Source: Halorubrum yunnanense (GTDB lineage: Archaea; Halobacteriota; Halobacteria; Halobacteriales; Haloferacaceae). From it: a stretch of DNA of 57,048 bases. The stretch covers positions 10,981 to 68,028 of the forward strand of contig NZ_JAODIX010000068.1 of assembly GCF_026586675.1 (NCBI RefSeq). The letters run 5' to 3'. The position numbers and the translations under genes were made by a program. Below, piece by piece: positions 1 through 9,394 of the stretch. Under the pieces are notes generated by a model. It saw only the letters and a list, made by a program, of their open reading frames with translations. It had not been told where the DNA came from and searched no databases. Each line of letters begins with the position of its first letter. The first letter of the stretch is position 1.

Positions 1-264
1 ACCGACGAGGCTGGGGAGGCGTGAGGTGCGGTTGCCGTGCGGGGTGGGACTCAAAGGGGCAGCCGCGAGGACGAAGACGGGCGACGCAAGCACCGCAGGG
101 AGCGAGTGAAACGAGCGACTGAGGAGCGCAGCGAGTCCATCGAGTCCTCGCGGCTGGGGCTTTGGAGGTGTTCACCACCGATCCGCAGTCATCAATTTAT
201 AAGCGAGCGGCCGAGGCTTCGAAGGAGATCAGTCCGCTGCCAACGCAACTCATTTATAAACAAC
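1..264 (+). repeat. Dispersed structured element, copy 1 (cut by window start)
   Basis: This is the tail two-thirds of a noncoding element that recurs three more times in the window, near 25.8, 40.7 and 49.3 kb. Seen here: a conserved box GGGACTCAAAGGGGCAG ending at 62; a hairpin with arms at 60-78 and 138-156, whose outer 13 bp pair perfectly; a conserved 59-nt loop; and two 57-nt tail units (151-207 and 208-264), each with ATTTATAA at unit positions 45-52. The tail points at the 3' end of rfcS. The head box and first hairpin lie outside the window. No convincing protein is encoded. Confidence 0.85.
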
Positions 265-313
265 CGAGATCACACGCCGCAATCGAAACGACCACTCCGA
301 CGGAACCGACCTA

Positions 314-1297
314 TTATTCCTCTAACGAAAGCGACGCGAGCAGCGACTCCAGTTGCACCTGCTCGTTGGCGCCCTCGGCGATCCGGTAGTCGGCCTCGCC
401 GACCCGCTCCATCAGTGCGACCGCCTCGCGCTCGCTCAGGTCGAACTCCCAGACGGAGCGGTGGAGCTGGTCGATCACGTCGCCCCCGGCCATCCCCGTC
501 TCCGTGAGGAGCGTGTCGAGCGTCGCCCGCGCCCGCGAGAAGTCGCCCTCTAGGGCGTCCGTCACCATCGACTCGATCTCCTCGGGCCGCGCGGTCGCCG
601 TGATCGCGTACACCGCCTCCTCGTCGACGACGTCGCCGGTCGTCGCCGCCGCCTGTAGCGAGTTGATGGCGCGGCGCATGTCGCCGTCAGCCGCGTACAC
701 GAGGGCGTCGACGCCCTCGTCGGTCACCTCGATCTCCTCCGCCGCCGCGATCTCGCGGGTTTGGGCGGCGACGGCCGCGTCCGAGAGCGGCGAGAAGCGG
801 AAGACGGCGCACCGCGACTGGATCGGGTCGATGATCTTCGACGAGTAGTTACACGAGAGGATGAAGCGCGTGTTGTCGGAGAACTGCTCCATCGTCCGCC
901 GTAATGCTGCCTGAGCCTCATCGGTAAGCGAGTCGGCCTCATCGAGAAACACGATCCGGAAGTCGCCGCCGAACGACGAGCGCGCGAACCCCTTGATCCG
1001 GTCGCGCACCACGTCGATTCCGCGCTGGTCGGAGGCGTTGAGTTCGAGGAAGTTGCCGCGCCAGTTGTCGTCGCCGTACACCTGGCGGGCGATGGCGGTG
1101 GCCGCGGTGGTTTTCCCGGTACCGGCAGGCCCCCCAAAGAGCAGGTGGGGGATGTCGTCCTGCTCAATGTAGCTCTGGAGGCGCTCGACGATCTCCTCCT
1201 GTCCGTGGATGTCGTCGAGCGACTGCGGCCGGTACTTCTCGATCCAGATCTCTCGGCCGGTCGCGGTCGCAACCGTCTGCTCGTCGGCCTCGCTCAT
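314..1297 (-). CDS. rfcS: Replication factor C small subunit (clamp loader)
   Basis: This AAA+ ATPase of the clamp loader opens the PCNA ring and places it on primed DNA during replication and repair. The 327-residue protein has Walker A (GPAGTGKTT) near residue 56, Walker B (FLDEADSL) near 117 and the clamp-loader SRC motif (QSRCAVFRF) near 160. Length fits the archaeal small subunit. There is no intein, although some haloarchaeal rfcS genes carry one. A TATA-like gtttatca on the minus strand (about 1319-1328) lies 26 nt before the ATG, so the mRNA is probably leaderless. Its 3' end faces repeat copy 1. Confidence 0.95.
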   Translation of the reverse strand: MSEADEQTVATATGREIWIEKYRPQSLDDIHGQEEIVERLQSYIEQDDIPHLLFGGPAGTGKTTAATAIARQVYGDDNWRGNFLELNASDQRGIDVVRDRIKGFARSSFGGDFRIVFLDEADSLTDEAQAALRRTMEQFSDNTRFILSCNYSSKIIDPIQSRCAVFRFSPLSDAAVAAQTREIAAAEEIEVTDEGVDALVYAADGDMRRAINSLQAAATTGDVVDEEAVYAITATARPEEIESMVTDALEGDFSRARATLDTLLTETGMAGGDVIDQLHRSVWEFDLSEREAVALMERVGEADYRIAEGANEQVQLESLLASLSLEE

Positions 1298-1398
1298 GCC
1301 GGATCGGAGGGTGGGCGGGGTGATAAACGAACCGAGAACGGGGCGTGCTCACGGCTCCGGAGAGGCGGTCGACGCGGCTGCCGAGCCACCGATGCCGC

Positions 1399-2346
1399 CT
1401 ACGCGAACTCGTCGATGAGTTCCGGAACGACCTCGAACAGGTCGCCGACGACGCCGTAGTCGGCGATGTCGAAGATGGGCGCGTTCGGGTCGGTGTTGAC
1501 CGCGACGATCGTGTCCGACCCCTTCATCCCGGCGACGTGCTGGACCGCGCCGGAGATGCCGATCGCGATGTAGACGTCCGGCGTGACGACCTTCCCGCTC
1601 TGTCCCACCTGCCGGTTCTTCGGGAGCCAGCCGTTGTCCACGATCGGCCGGGAGGAGGAGAGCGTCGCGCCGAGCGCGTCGGCGAGGTCTTCGACGAGCC
1701 CTAAGTTCTCTTCCTCCTCGATCCCGCGGCCGACCGAGACGAGCACCTCGGCGTCGGCGATGTCGACGTCGCCGCCGCCGACCTCCTCGAAGCCCGTGAC
1801 GCGCGCGCCGGACTCGGGCAGGTCGACCTCGACCGACTCGACCGCCGCGTCGCCGACGCCCTCCGCGGCCGGCCACTCGCCGCCTCGAATCGTGAGCACG
1901 TGGCGGTCGCCGTCGACGTCGACGGTCGTCTCTACCTTCGAGCCGTACATCTCGCGGGTGACCGTTAAGCCGCCGTCGTACTCGAACCCGATCGCGTCGG
2001 TCACCAGCGGGATACCGCGGTTCTCGGCCACCGCTGGGGCGTAGTCGAGCCCGTTGACCGAGTTCGGCGTCACGACCGTGTCGGCGTCGGTTCGGTCGAG
2101 CAGCGCCGCGACTGCCGTCTGGTAGACGTTGTGGTCGAACTCCTCCCCGTTCCCGACGGTGTGGATGGCGTCCACGCCCTCGCGGTTCAGGTCCTCGGCG
2201 AAGGCGTCGACGTCGCCCGCGATGGCGGCCACGTGGAGGTCGCCGCCGCGCGCGTCGGCGAGCTCGCGGCCGGCCGTAACGGCCTCGTAGGAGACGTCAC
2301 GGATCTCCCCGCGGCGGTGTTCGGCGACGACGAGCACGTCGGACAT
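1399..2346 (-). CDS. etfA: Electron transfer flavoprotein alpha subunit
   Basis: This is the FAD-binding subunit of the ETF heterodimer, which accepts electrons from acyl-CoA and related dehydrogenases and passes them towards the quinone pool. The C-terminal FAD domain is clear: VSVGRGI, then SSSRPIVDNGWLP, RQVGQSGK, IAIGISGAVQH and NTDPNAPIF. The N-terminal Rossmann-like half begins SDVLVVAEHRRGEI. Length (315 residues) is typical. The ATG overlaps the etfB stop as TGATG, so the two are probably translationally coupled; a GTG one codon earlier is possible. It is transcribed with etfB. Confidence 0.93.
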   Translation of the reverse strand: MSDVLVVAEHRRGEIRDVSYEAVTAGRELADARGGDLHVAAIAGDVDAFAEDLNREGVDAIHTVGNGEEFDHNVYQTAVAALLDRTDADTVVTPNSVNGLDYAPAVAENRGIPLVTDAIGFEYDGGLTVTREMYGSKVETTVDVDGDRHVLTIRGGEWPAAEGVGDAAVESVEVDLPESGARVTGFEEVGGGDVDIADAEVLVSVGRGIEEEENLGLVEDLADALGATLSSSRPIVDNGWLPKNRQVGQSGKVVTPDVYIAIGISGAVQHVAGMKGSDTIVAVNTDPNAPIFDIADYGVVGDLFEVVPELIDEFA

Positions 2347-3134
2347 CACGCGCTCACCCCCTTATCGCGGAGGAGCTCGGCGAGGCGTCCCGCGACCTCC
2401 CCGGCGTCGCCCTCGATCATCTCGGCGTCCGACTCGCTCTCCGGCTCGTACATCGACGTGATATCGAGCGCGCTCTCGACGTCACCGGCGGTCACTCCGA
2501 GGTCGCCGAGGTCCTTCGCGTCGATCTCCTTGCGCTGGGCCTGCCGGATGCCGCGCAGGCTCGCGTAGCGCGGCTCGTTGAGTCCGGTCTGGACCGTCAG
2601 CACGGCCGGGAGGTCGACGTCGGTCAGCTCTTCGACGCCGCCCTCCAGCTCGCGGTGGACGTGCGCGACGCCCGCGTCGGCGTCGACCTCGAGATCGTTA
2701 ACGACCGCGGCGTGCTCGAAGCCGATCCGCTCCGCGAGCGCGACGCCGGTCGCGCCGAACCCGGTGTCGGCGGCCTGGACCCCGCCGAGAACGAGGTCCG
2801 GATCCTCGGCCTCGACGACGGCCTCGATGGTCGAGACCTTCGCGGCCACGTCGGAAAACCCCTCCTCGAAGGCGTCGTCCCAGACGCGGACCGCCCGATC
2901 GGCCCCCTTCGCGAGCGCCATGCGGATCGTCTCCTCGGCGCGTTCCGGGCCGACGGTGACGGTGACGACCTCGTCGGCGATCCCCGCCTCGGCCAGCTGG
3001 ACCGCGGCCTCAACCGCGTAGTCGTCCCACTCGTTGAGGTCGTACTCGAGGTCCCCCTCCGCGATGTCGGTTCCCTCGATCGCGAAGTCGTCGTCCGCCT
3101 CCGCGACCTCCTTGACGGTCACCAGAACTTTCAT
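2346..3134 (-). CDS. etfB: Electron transfer flavoprotein beta subunit
   Basis: This is the AMP-binding partner of EtfA. The protein (262 residues from this start) opens MKVLVTVKEVAEADDDF and shows family features DLNEWDDYAVEAA, the ETF-beta core VLGGVQAADTGFGATG and LTVQTGLNEPRYASL. The start MKVLV was chosen because it matches the family N-terminus and has a TATA-like cccttacac at about 3157-3165 on the minus strand, 25-28 nt upstream. An upstream in-frame codon would add 16 unconserved residues. It is first gene of the etfBA pair. Confidence 0.92.
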   Translation of the reverse strand: MKVLVTVKEVAEADDDFAIEGTDIAEGDLEYDLNEWDDYAVEAAVQLAEAGIADEVVTVTVGPERAEETIRMALAKGADRAVRVWDDAFEEGFSDVAAKVSTIEAVVEAEDPDLVLGGVQAADTGFGATGVALAERIGFEHAAVVNDLEVDADAGVAHVHRELEGGVEELTDVDLPAVLTVQTGLNEPRYASLRGIRQAQRKEIDAKDLGDLGVTAGDVESALDITSMYEPESESDAEMIEGDAGEVAGRLAELLRDKGVSA

Positions 3135-3234
3135 GATCGTTACTCCGGCGCTGACCGTGTAAGGGTTTTCGAAACGCCCCACTCACCGCGAGGGGTTGCC
3201 GCCGGACGAATCCCCTCCTGCCGCCGGCCGCGCT

Positions 3235-4539
3235 CTACCGTCGGTCGGGGTCGTCGCTGCTGTCGCCGTCCGCGTCGCTGTCGTCGTCCGGGAGCGAGAT
3301 CAGGTTTTCGCGGCCCAGGCGGAGCTTCTCGACGCGCTCCCCGTCGGCCATCTCCGACAGGAGCTGTGAGACCTTCGCGTCGGACCACCCCGTCTCGGCG
3401 ACGATGTCGGCCTGTCGCATCCGCCCGCCGTTCTCCGTGAGGAGCCGCTCGACGCGCTCCTCGTCCGAGAGCAGCGAGAGGTCCTCCTCGGGCTCCGACC
3501 CCGCCGCCGCGCTGAGCTCTCCGTCGGGATCGGCGTCGGTAGACGCCCCCGTACCCGCGTTCGGGCCGGCGCTCGCGTCCGCCTCCGGTCGGGGACTCTC
3601 ACCGTTCCCGTCCGTCCCGTTCGCGCCCGCCGCACCGGACGTCCCCGCCGCGCCGCCTGCGCCGCTCTCTCGTCGCCGGTAGCCGACGACGCTCCCCGCG
3701 ATGAGCAGCGCGGCGACGACGATCGCGGCGGCGAGCATCCCCCACGGCGGTCCCACGGTCCCGGTCGACGCGTACACCACCGCGACCCGCTCGTCCTCGC
3801 CGAACGTCCGCGGCCCCTCGATTATCACGGCGTTGTCCCGGAGCGGGACGGTGGCCCCGGGGGTCCCGGTGACGGTGTACCCCTCCGGCGTCGCCACCTC
3901 CAATGTCTGTCCCTCGCCGAGCGACCGGAGCCACGTCCCTTCGGGAGTCGTCAGCGCGTCGCCCAACACGAGGTTCTCGCCCTCGGTCCCGAGGAACTTC
4001 GTCCAGACGAACGTCAGCCGGAGCTCGCCGACGGCGACGGCCTCGTCGCCGGCGAACTCGAACTCGGACGGGTCCTCGTGGACGATCACCTCGCGCTCGA
4101 CGCTCTCGATCCGCATTGTCCGATCCACGTTCCGGCTCGCCTCCCGCGCGAACCCCTCGAACAGCGCCGGACTCGGCCCGATCTCGCCGTCGAGGAAGCG
4201 CTCGCCAGCGGTCTCGAACGCCCCGACCTCAGTCTCGTCGGCGAGCGCGTACCTGACCGACACCTCCCACCGGGCGTCGCGGTCAGGGGTCGGTTCGATC
4301 CGGATCCCGGTCGCCGTGTTCGGGTCGAAATCGGTGTCGATCTGCGTGACGGGGCCCGCGGTCGTCCCGAGGGCATCCGCCGCCGGAATTTCGCCGCTCA
4401 GTCCCCCGTGCGAGGGCGTCGCGCCCGGCGCGGACGCCGCCGGCGCCGCGACCGCGCCTCCGGCGACCGGCGCCGCGACGCCGCCGACGAGGAGGAGGGC
4501 GAACAGCGAGACGAGGAAGACACGAGGGGGATTCCGCAT
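3235..4539 (-). CDS. Secreted/membrane protein with C-terminal winged-helix domain
   Basis: A 434-residue protein with an N-terminal signal or anchor (MRNPPRVFLVSLFALLLVGG), a large outside domain, one transmembrane helix near residues 290-315 (PWGMLAAAIVVAALLIAGSV), an acidic low-complexity linker and a cytoplasmic winged helix-turn-helix (LLTENGGRMRQADIVAETGW, then SDAKVSQLLSEM). This architecture, an outside sensor joined to an inside DNA-binding domain, is common in haloarchaea, and its signals are mostly unknown. The start at MRNPP sets the signal peptide at the N-terminus; upstream in-frame residues look noncoding. It is divergent from the secreted protein at 4686, so the two may be functionally linked. 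Confidence 0.75.
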   Translation of the reverse strand: MRNPPRVFLVSLFALLLVGGVAAPVAGGAVAAPAASAPGATPSHGGLSGEIPAADALGTTAGPVTQIDTDFDPNTATGIRIEPTPDRDARWEVSVRYALADETEVGAFETAGERFLDGEIGPSPALFEGFAREASRNVDRTMRIESVEREVIVHEDPSEFEFAGDEAVAVGELRLTFVWTKFLGTEGENLVLGDALTTPEGTWLRSLGEGQTLEVATPEGYTVTGTPGATVPLRDNAVIIEGPRTFGEDERVAVVYASTGTVGPPWGMLAAAIVVAALLIAGSVVGYRRRESGAGGAAGTSGAAGANGTDGNGESPRPEADASAGPNAGTGASTDADPDGELSAAAGSEPEEDLSLLSDEERVERLLTENGGRMRQADIVAETGWSDAKVSQLLSEMADGERVEKLRLGRENLISLPDDDSDADGDSSDDPDRR

Positions 4540-4655
4540 GCACGTCTGTCCTCTCGTGGACCGGGCAAAACGCTTTCCATAGCCGGTTTCGCCGGACGCG
4601 GGTGGCTCGGCGGCGGCGTCCTCGCCCGGAGTCCCGCGGAGCCGTTGAGGTGGAT

Positions 4656-4666
4656 TTTTTATAATA
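4656..4666 (+). promoter_or_regulatory. TATA box for the 4686 gene
   Basis: An AT-only run (tttttataata) in otherwise GC-rich DNA lies 25 nt before the ATG at 4686. This is the spacing of a haloarchaeal leaderless promoter. Confidence 0.7.
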
Positions 4667-4685
4667 GGGGGAGAACTCATGCGTG

Positions 4686-6017
4686 ATGAGAGCCCTCCCG
4701 GTCTTGGTCGCGATCCTACTGCTGGTGGTTCCGGTCGCGGCGGCGACCTCCCCCGCCGCCGACTCCGAATCGTCGGCGGCCGTCGAGGCTCCCGGTCCGG
4801 CCCCGATCGACTCCGCCGACGCGGTCGATCCCGCCGACGCGGTCGATCCCACCGATCCGGTCGAGCCGCCGCGGCTCCCGAGCGACCCCTCGCAGATCGA
4901 CGAGTCGAATCTCACGTTCCGGACGCTCTCGGCGCCCGCCGACGCCGACTCCCGGGTCACCAGCGTCGTGCGCGGCGCGAACCTCGGTCCCGCCCTCTCC
5001 TTCTCGGTCGACGAGGCCGGCGCCGCCGCCGAGACCGCGGCGGTCGTCGACCGAGTCGAGAACGCTGAGACGACTACGGAGCGACAGCGCCTGATCCTCG
5101 CGGCGCTCAGCCGCGTCGAGCGCGACGAGGTGAGCCTCTACAGCCGCCAGGCGGCGGCGTTCAGCGCGCACGCGTCCGGAAACCTCTCCGACCGGGAGCT
5201 GCTCGACGAGCTCGTCCGCATCTCCGCCACCGCCCGCGAGTACGACGAGCGGCTCGAGGAGATCGACGCGCTCGCGGAGCAGACCGACGGCTTCAGCTCG
5301 CCGACCCGGCTCGACGAGCTCCAGGTCGCGCTCCAGGTGTACGAGGGCCCGGTCCGCGACCTCGCGGTCGCGGCCGCCCGCGCCGAGGTCTCGGCCACGG
5401 AGATCCACGTTGAGTCGACCGCGAGCTCGGTCACGTTGGCGGCGATCGTCGACGGCGAGTACGTCCGCGAGACGTTCCGGAACGACCGCTGGGACCGCGG
5501 GGGCGGCGCGATCAGCAACGACGCGGCGATCAACGTGACGACGGAGTCGTACCCCGAGACGGCGGCGCTCAGGGCGCCCGACGCGTTCGGTGCCGGCTCC
5601 GTCCAGCGGATCACCATCCCGCACGAGTACGGGCTCCTCCGCGTCTTCGTCAGCGGCGGGACGGAGCAGGTGTTCGTCGAGCACCAGCGGATCGACCTCG
5701 ACGCCTTCCCCGACAGCGAGCGCGTCTCCGAGACCGGCGACGGGTTCAACGTCACCGTCGATCGGAGCTACGCCGGCGGACCGGTGACCGTGACTGTCCT
5801 CGACGAGGAGACAGGCGAGCCGGATCCCGACGTCACCGTCACGAAGAGCGTCGGCGGCGGCGACAGCAGGGCGATCGGGACCACGAATGCCGACGGCGTC
5901 GTCCGGACGCTCTCGCCGGCGGACTCGTACCGTATCACCGTCGTCGATGAGCCGCGGGTCGTCGTCGTCGACGGTCTCCGGCCGATCGCGACCCCGCGGC
6001 TTGAAGACGACGAGTAG
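4686..6017 (+). CDS. Secreted hypothetical protein with coiled-coil region
   Basis: Function unknown. The 443-residue protein starts with a signal peptide (MRALPVLVAILLLVVPVAAA), followed by a Ser/Ala/Asp/Pro linker with a short DAVDPADAVDP repeat. A charged, probably helical segment rich in ERQRLILAAL and REYDERLEEIDALAEQ covers about residues 125-240, and a beta-rich C-terminus ends in a region that looks like an Ig or carboxypeptidase-regulatory fold (GPVTVTVLDEETGEPDPDVT). It is probably exported and surface-associated. A GTG at 4683 is an alternative start. It is divergent from the membrane winged-helix gene. Confidence 0.7.
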   Translation: MRALPVLVAILLLVVPVAAATSPAADSESSAAVEAPGPAPIDSADAVDPADAVDPTDPVEPPRLPSDPSQIDESNLTFRTLSAPADADSRVTSVVRGANLGPALSFSVDEAGAAAETAAVVDRVENAETTTERQRLILAALSRVERDEVSLYSRQAAAFSAHASGNLSDRELLDELVRISATAREYDERLEEIDALAEQTDGFSSPTRLDELQVALQVYEGPVRDLAVAAARAEVSATEIHVESTASSVTLAAIVDGEYVRETFRNDRWDRGGGAISNDAAINVTTESYPETAALRAPDAFGAGSVQRITIPHEYGLLRVFVSGGTEQVFVEHQRIDLDAFPDSERVSETGDGFNVTVDRSYAGGPVTVTVLDEETGEPDPDVTVTKSVGGGDSRAIGTTNADGVVRTLSPADSYRITVVDEPRVVVVDGLRPIATPRLEDDE

Positions 6018-6100
6018 CGAGCCGCTTGGACCGACCCGCTCGCCGCTCCCGGCTCTCTTGGTTCCCTCACTTTTTACCGGATACCGCGGCCAGCCGCCCC

Positions 6101-6625
6101 GTGCCCTTCGACCGCTCACCGCCCCCACGCTCGCCGTTGCGTCGGGACTCTACCGCGGACGCCCGTCGCCCCGACCGGGCGCTCGCCCCGGTCGCCGGCG
6201 TTCTGTTGCTCGCGATCACCGTCGTCCTCGCGGGCGGCGTCGTCACCGTCGCGCTCGGCGCTCCCGCCGAACCCGCGCCGACGGCGTCGCTGTCGCTGTC
6301 GGCGACCGACGATCGGATCACCGTTGCGCACCGCGGCGGCGACGCCCTCAACGCGAGCGGACTTGACGTTCGCGTCAGCGTCGACGGCGAGCCGCTCGCC
6401 CGCCAGCCGCCGGTGCCGTTCTTCTCTGCCGCGGGGTTTCGACCGGGACCGACCGGCGCGTTCAACGCCGCCAGCGACGGCGACTGGCGGGTCGGCGGGG
6501 AAGCGTCGTTCCGCGTTGCCGGGACGAACGACCCGGTTCTCGAACCGGGTCGCACCGTCACCCTCGAGATATCGGTCGACGGACGGCCGGTCGCGACGCT
6601 GGAGACGGTCGTCGAACCGGAGTAG
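6101..6625 (+). CDS. Type IV pilin-like protein (archaeal pilin N-terminal domain)
   Basis: A 174-residue protein whose N-terminus (DRALAPVAGVLLLAITVVLA) has the pattern of haloarchaeal pilins and related surface proteins: a charged segment, then a hydrophobic helix that begins right after the A-P-V-A signature. The rest is a soluble beta-rich domain with a FRVAGTNDPVLEPGRTVTLE stretch near the end. The GTG at 6101 was chosen because a TATA-like ctttttacc lies 26 nt upstream; a longer reading would run through that promoter. Pilus or adhesion roles are inferred from the family only. Confidence 0.7.
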   Translation: MPFDRSPPPRSPLRRDSTADARRPDRALAPVAGVLLLAITVVLAGGVVTVALGAPAEPAPTASLSLSATDDRITVAHRGGDALNASGLDVRVSVDGEPLARQPPVPFFSAAGFRPGPTGAFNAASDGDWRVGGEASFRVAGTNDPVLEPGRTVTLEISVDGRPVATLETVVEPE

Positions 6626-6655
6626 AAGAGCGGTCGGGACCCTCTACGGCCCGCG

Positions 6656-7279
6656 CTACTCCTCGGAGACCCGCGCGACCGTCGTGATCGCTCTGGGGCT
6701 CTGCGGACTCGCCTGCTGGATGTGGTGGTCGAACGCCTCGTAGCCCGCCGCCTCGAACATCCGGTCGGCCTCGTCCTCGTCGTAGAAGAGCATGATCGCG
6801 TCGGCGACCCGCTGGAGGACGCGGTTGTGCGGGTAGTCGGGGCCGACGACGAGCACCTGCCCACCCGGCTTCGCGACGCGGCGCAGCTCTCGGAGCCCCT
6901 CGACGGGGTTCGGCCAGTACTCGATCGAGCCGGACGACCAGACGACGTCGAACGCGTCGTCGCGGAAGGGGAGCCGCTCGGCGTCGCCCCGGTAGAAGTT
7001 CACTCGGTCGTGTTTCCCGAACTTCCCGAACGCCTTCTCCATCTGGTGGACGCTCTGATCGAGCCCGTGGACGTCGTCGGCGTGTTCGAGCAGCCCCTCG
7101 GTGCCGAACCCGGTCCCGCACCCCACGTCAAGCACCTTCGGGTCGTCGTCGAACTCCAGCCAGGAGAGCGCCTCCGAGCGCATCTCCTCGGTCCAGGTGA
7201 ACCGGTTGACCCGGTCGTACACCTTCGAGAGGTATTTGTAGAACAGGCGAGCGTTCGACTTGTTCTCGAGGATCCCCAT
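6656..7279 (-). CDS. Class I SAM-dependent methyltransferase (quinone-biosynthesis type)
   Basis: A 207-residue methyltransferase with motif I VLDVGCGTGFGTEGL near residue 50, the acidic residue of motif II in HGLDQS, and post-I/IV signature VVWSSGSIEYWPNP. The N-terminus (NARLFYKYLSKVYDRVNRFT) resembles the plant and cyanobacterial methyltransferases that methylate plastoquinone and tocopherol precursors, and the UbiE/MenG group. Menaquinone methylation is therefore plausible, but the substrate is not proven. A minus-strand gttatggg near 7307-7314 lies about 30 nt before the ATG. Confidence 0.8.
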   Translation of the reverse strand: MGILENKSNARLFYKYLSKVYDRVNRFTWTEEMRSEALSWLEFDDDPKVLDVGCGTGFGTEGLLEHADDVHGLDQSVHQMEKAFGKFGKHDRVNFYRGDAERLPFRDDAFDVVWSSGSIEYWPNPVEGLRELRRVAKPGGQVLVVGPDYPHNRVLQRVADAIMLFYDEDEADRMFEAAGYEAFDHHIQQASPQSPRAITTVARVSEE

Positions 7280-7421
7280 TTACCGTTCCGTTGGGCCGGC
7301 ACCCCCATAACGACACGGATCCGCCACCGCGGCGACCTCGGCGTCCGGGGCGTGACCACCTCGTGGCCCCGTGCGCGCCCCGGTCCGTCCCGCTTATCCG
7401 CGCGCCGACCGATCCCCGTGT

Positions 7422-8237
7422 ATGGACCCGACGACGAGCGGCCGGTTCCGCGTGCACGACCGGCGGTCACGCCCGGACATCGAGGGGGACCCAGAAGCCC
7501 ACGACTCCGATGTCGACAACGCCCCGGACGAGTTCGTCCTCGTCGAGCTCCCGGACGGCTCGATCGACCCGACGGCGCCCGACGCCGAAGACCGGTTCGA
7601 CCCTCTGTACGCCACCGCGGAGGGGTACGAGGGAGCGCTCGCCGACCGCGTGGCGTCGCTGGAGCCCGGATACGTCGTCGACGCGACGCTGGCGTGGGCG
7701 GACGGCTCGGCGCGGTTCGACGACGTCGAGGTCGCCCGCGAGAGCCGATTCCGCTTCGCCGACGGCGTCGAGGGGATGTTCGAGGCGGCGGTCGAGACGT
7801 GGGAGCAGATACGCGCCGACGGCGAGGCCGTCGGCTCGATCACGACCCGGTCGAACGACGGCGAGCCGAACGGCGCGCTGTACCTGTTCGCCGACGCGCC
7901 CGGCGGCGACGCCTTCGCGGACCTCCAGGCGGGTCGACTCCCCGTCGAGCCGCTCGTCGCCCGCGTCAACGAGTCCCGCGAGGACGACGGCCCGCGCGAG
8001 GTGTTCGTGCTGCGTCCCGCCGCCCACGACTTCGTCGCCGTCTACGTCGTCTTCGACCGCGACGGGGTGCTCGCGCAGACGGTCCGGGACACGTACGACC
8101 TCGGTCTCGGGCTGGCGGCCGGGCTGGATGCGGGGGAGTTCGAAGCGGCGAAGGCGGACGACACTGGGGCGTCGGAGGACGGGTCCGGCGACAGTTCCGA
8201 GGACGGCGACGGGTTCGACGCCCTCGACCGCCTGTAG
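7422..8237 (+). CDS. Conserved haloarchaeal protein, DUF6663-like
   Basis: A 271-residue acidic soluble protein with no recognised catalytic motif. Visible blocks are DEFVLVELPDGSIDPTAPD near residue 38, LADRVASLEPGYVVDATLAW near 75, RFRFADGVEGMFEAA near 110, and VFVLRPAAHDFVAVYVVFD near 200, followed by an acidic low-complexity tail. The pattern matches what I recall as the DUF6663 family. The ATG at 7422 was chosen because a TATA-like cttatcc lies 26-29 nt upstream. Function unknown. Confidence 0.75.
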   Translation: MDPTTSGRFRVHDRRSRPDIEGDPEAHDSDVDNAPDEFVLVELPDGSIDPTAPDAEDRFDPLYATAEGYEGALADRVASLEPGYVVDATLAWADGSARFDDVEVARESRFRFADGVEGMFEAAVETWEQIRADGEAVGSITTRSNDGEPNGALYLFADAPGGDAFADLQAGRLPVEPLVARVNESREDDGPREVFVLRPAAHDFVAVYVVFDRDGVLAQTVRDTYDLGLGLAAGLDAGEFEAAKADDTGASEDGSGDSSEDGDGFDALDRL

Positions 8238-8270
8238 CCCGCTTCTCGCCGCGTACCGCCCATCGCAGCG

Positions 8271-9245
8271 CTACAGCCAGTCCGCGTCCGGATCGACTCG
8301 CCCGTCCGGGGTCTTGCCGTTGAGGACGGCGGCGACGTCGGCCGCGCCGCTGCGGTTCAGGTCGTCTCTCGCCTCCTCGCTGTACCACGCCGCGTGCGGC
8401 GTGACGAGCGTGTCGTCGCGACCGACGAGCGGGTCGTCTTCCGGGGGTTCCTCGGCGAGCACGTCGAGGCCGGCGCCCTTGATCTCGTCGCGCTCTAACG
8501 CGTCGAGCAGGGCGTCGGCGTCGACGACCGGCCCGCGGCTCACGTTGACGAGTACCGAGTCCTCGCCGAGGCGTGCGAGCGCGTCAGCGTCGACCATCCC
8601 GCGGGTCGCGTCGGTCAGGGGCGCGTAGACGCCGACGTGGTCGGCGCGGTCGAACAGCGCCTCGAACTCGACCTTCTCGACGCCGTACTCCGCCATCTCC
8701 TCGGCGTCGACGAACGGGTCGTGCGCGATCAGTTCCGCGTCGAAGCCGGCCAGCTGCTCCGCCGCGCGCTGCGCGATGGGACCGAACGAGAGCAGCCCGA
8801 CCGTCGACGCGCTCACGCGCCGGACCGGACTGCCCGCCTCCCAGCTCCAACCCCCGCCGGCGACGTCGTCGTCGTACGGCTTCAGCGAGCGCAGGCAGGC
8901 GAGGAGGAGCGAGACCGAGTGGGTCGCCACCTCGTCGGTGCAGTAGTCGGGGACGCGGGTGACGGTGACGCCCTCGTCGGCCGCGGCGCCGACGTCGACG
9001 TTGTCGACGCCGACGGCCGACCGGACGACCACCCGCAGGTCGAGCGCCGCGAGCGCCTCGGCGGTGACGGGCGTGTTGATGTCGGTGACGACCGCGTCGG
9101 CGCCTGCGGCCGCCTCGATCACTCGCTCGGCCGACCCCAGGTCGGCCACCTCGATCTCGACGGGTCCCTCGACGCGTTCGCTCAGGACCTCCCGGTACGT
9201 CTCCGGGTCGATCATCGGGAACGACGACAGGACGGCTCTGGCCAT
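8271..9245 (-). CDS. C-terminal-binding-protein-like D-2-hydroxyacid dehydrogenase
   Basis: A 324-residue NAD-dependent 2-hydroxyacid dehydrogenase of the CtBP/PGDH type. Catalytic elements are present: Arg in NVSRGPVVD, Glu in LAEEPPEDDP and His in VTPHAAWYSEEA. The dinucleotide-binding loop is unusual: the region reads GLLSFGPIAQ, so two of the three glycines of the usual GxGxxG are replaced by Ser and Ala. Substrate unknown; hydroxypyruvate and glyoxylate are common for relatives. The start MARAVLSSF was preferred because the 18 residues upstream are not family-like. Confidence 0.8.
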   Translation of the reverse strand: MARAVLSSFPMIDPETYREVLSERVEGPVEIEVADLGSAERVIEAAAGADAVVTDINTPVTAEALAALDLRVVVRSAVGVDNVDVGAAADEGVTVTRVPDYCTDEVATHSVSLLLACLRSLKPYDDDVAGGGWSWEAGSPVRRVSASTVGLLSFGPIAQRAAEQLAGFDAELIAHDPFVDAEEMAEYGVEKVEFEALFDRADHVGVYAPLTDATRGMVDADALARLGEDSVLVNVSRGPVVDADALLDALERDEIKGAGLDVLAEEPPEDDPLVGRDDTLVTPHAAWYSEEARDDLNRSGAADVAAVLNGKTPDGRVDPDADWL

Positions 9246-9394
9246 GATTCGGCTTCGACCCGATCCCACTTGATGGCTGGTATTGACGTTGTCAGGCACT
9301 CAAACGTCTGTTTCGATCGTGATGTTCTCGTCCGACCGGTCTCGTCCCGCGCGCTTCCGGTGGCTCTTTGCTGACCGGGCGACTACGATCTCCC

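Noticed and set aside
1-300. Protein-coding frame through repeat copy 1
   Set aside because: Changes between copies keep base pairing rather than codons, and the translation is Arg-rich and not conserved.
4716-6128. Long minus-strand frame over the secreted-protein gene
   Set aside because: Arg-rich composition and lack of motifs mark it as a high-GC shadow; the plus-strand frame has a signal peptide and a promoter.
6722-8323. 533-codon plus-strand frame over the methyltransferase
   Set aside because: It runs antisense to a clear methyltransferase and then becomes Arg/Pro-rich; no start signal.
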